Below, piece after piece: positions 6,090-6,112 of a stretch of 6,112 nt of DNA (within the stretch, counting starts at the first letter, position 1; each line of letters starts with the position of its first letter). The stretch is taken from positions 1 to 6,112 of the forward strand of contig USDI01000145.1 of NCBI GenBank assembly GCA_900553305.1. Direction: 5' to 3'. Both the position numbers and the translations under genes were made by a program. A model generated the notes under the pieces. The model worked only from the letters and a program-made list of their open reading frames with translations. It ran no database searches and was not told the DNA's origin. The stretch comes from an uncultured Lachnospiraceae bacterium (GTDB lineage: Bacteria; Bacillota; Clostridia; Lachnospirales; Lachnospiraceae).

Positions 6090-6112
6090 TTCTTTATATA
6101 TGTTAGATAACT

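Overview
The window holds a complete, compact SUF iron-sulfur cluster assembly operon on the + strand (sufC-sufB-sufD-sufS-sufU). A convergent minus-strand block follows it, with a small uncharacterised gene and a Nudix hydrolase. The organism is most likely a Gram-positive anaerobe of the Clostridia, probably Lachnospiraceae-like. The reasons are the SufU-type SUF cassette with no sufA or sufE, strong AGGAGG-type ribosome binding sites, moderate GC with AT-rich intergenic DNA, and a short SufD. No marker gene fixes the genus, so this assignment is inference.

Positions 1-4790: five suf genes run head to tail with gaps of 17 and 12 nt, then overlaps of 4 and 11 nt, so they are very probably one transcript. 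SufC is the ATPase of the SufBC2D scaffold and SufB/SufD are the beta-helix scaffold partners. SufS is the PLP cysteine desulfurase and SufU is the zinc-dependent acceptor that takes the persulfide from SufS. All key catalytic residues are visible. The operon promoter and any regulator lie upstream of the window; only the sufC ribosome binding site is inside it. A rho-independent terminator at about 4836-4889 ends the operon.

Positions 4890-6112: a 68-residue protein of unknown function (4958-5164, minus) and a Nudix hydrolase of the ADP-ribose pyrophosphatase type (5430-6074, minus). The 265 bp between them is not empty. It has a plausible minus-strand promoter and a perfect 19-nt palindrome (9-1-9) placed right at the predicted transcription start. 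A roughly 180-nt leader with several inverted repeats then precedes the small gene. This is the least explained part of the window. The suf operon itself is ordinary housekeeping DNA, and I see no evidence of a mobile element, a CRISPR array or a new multi-gene system.
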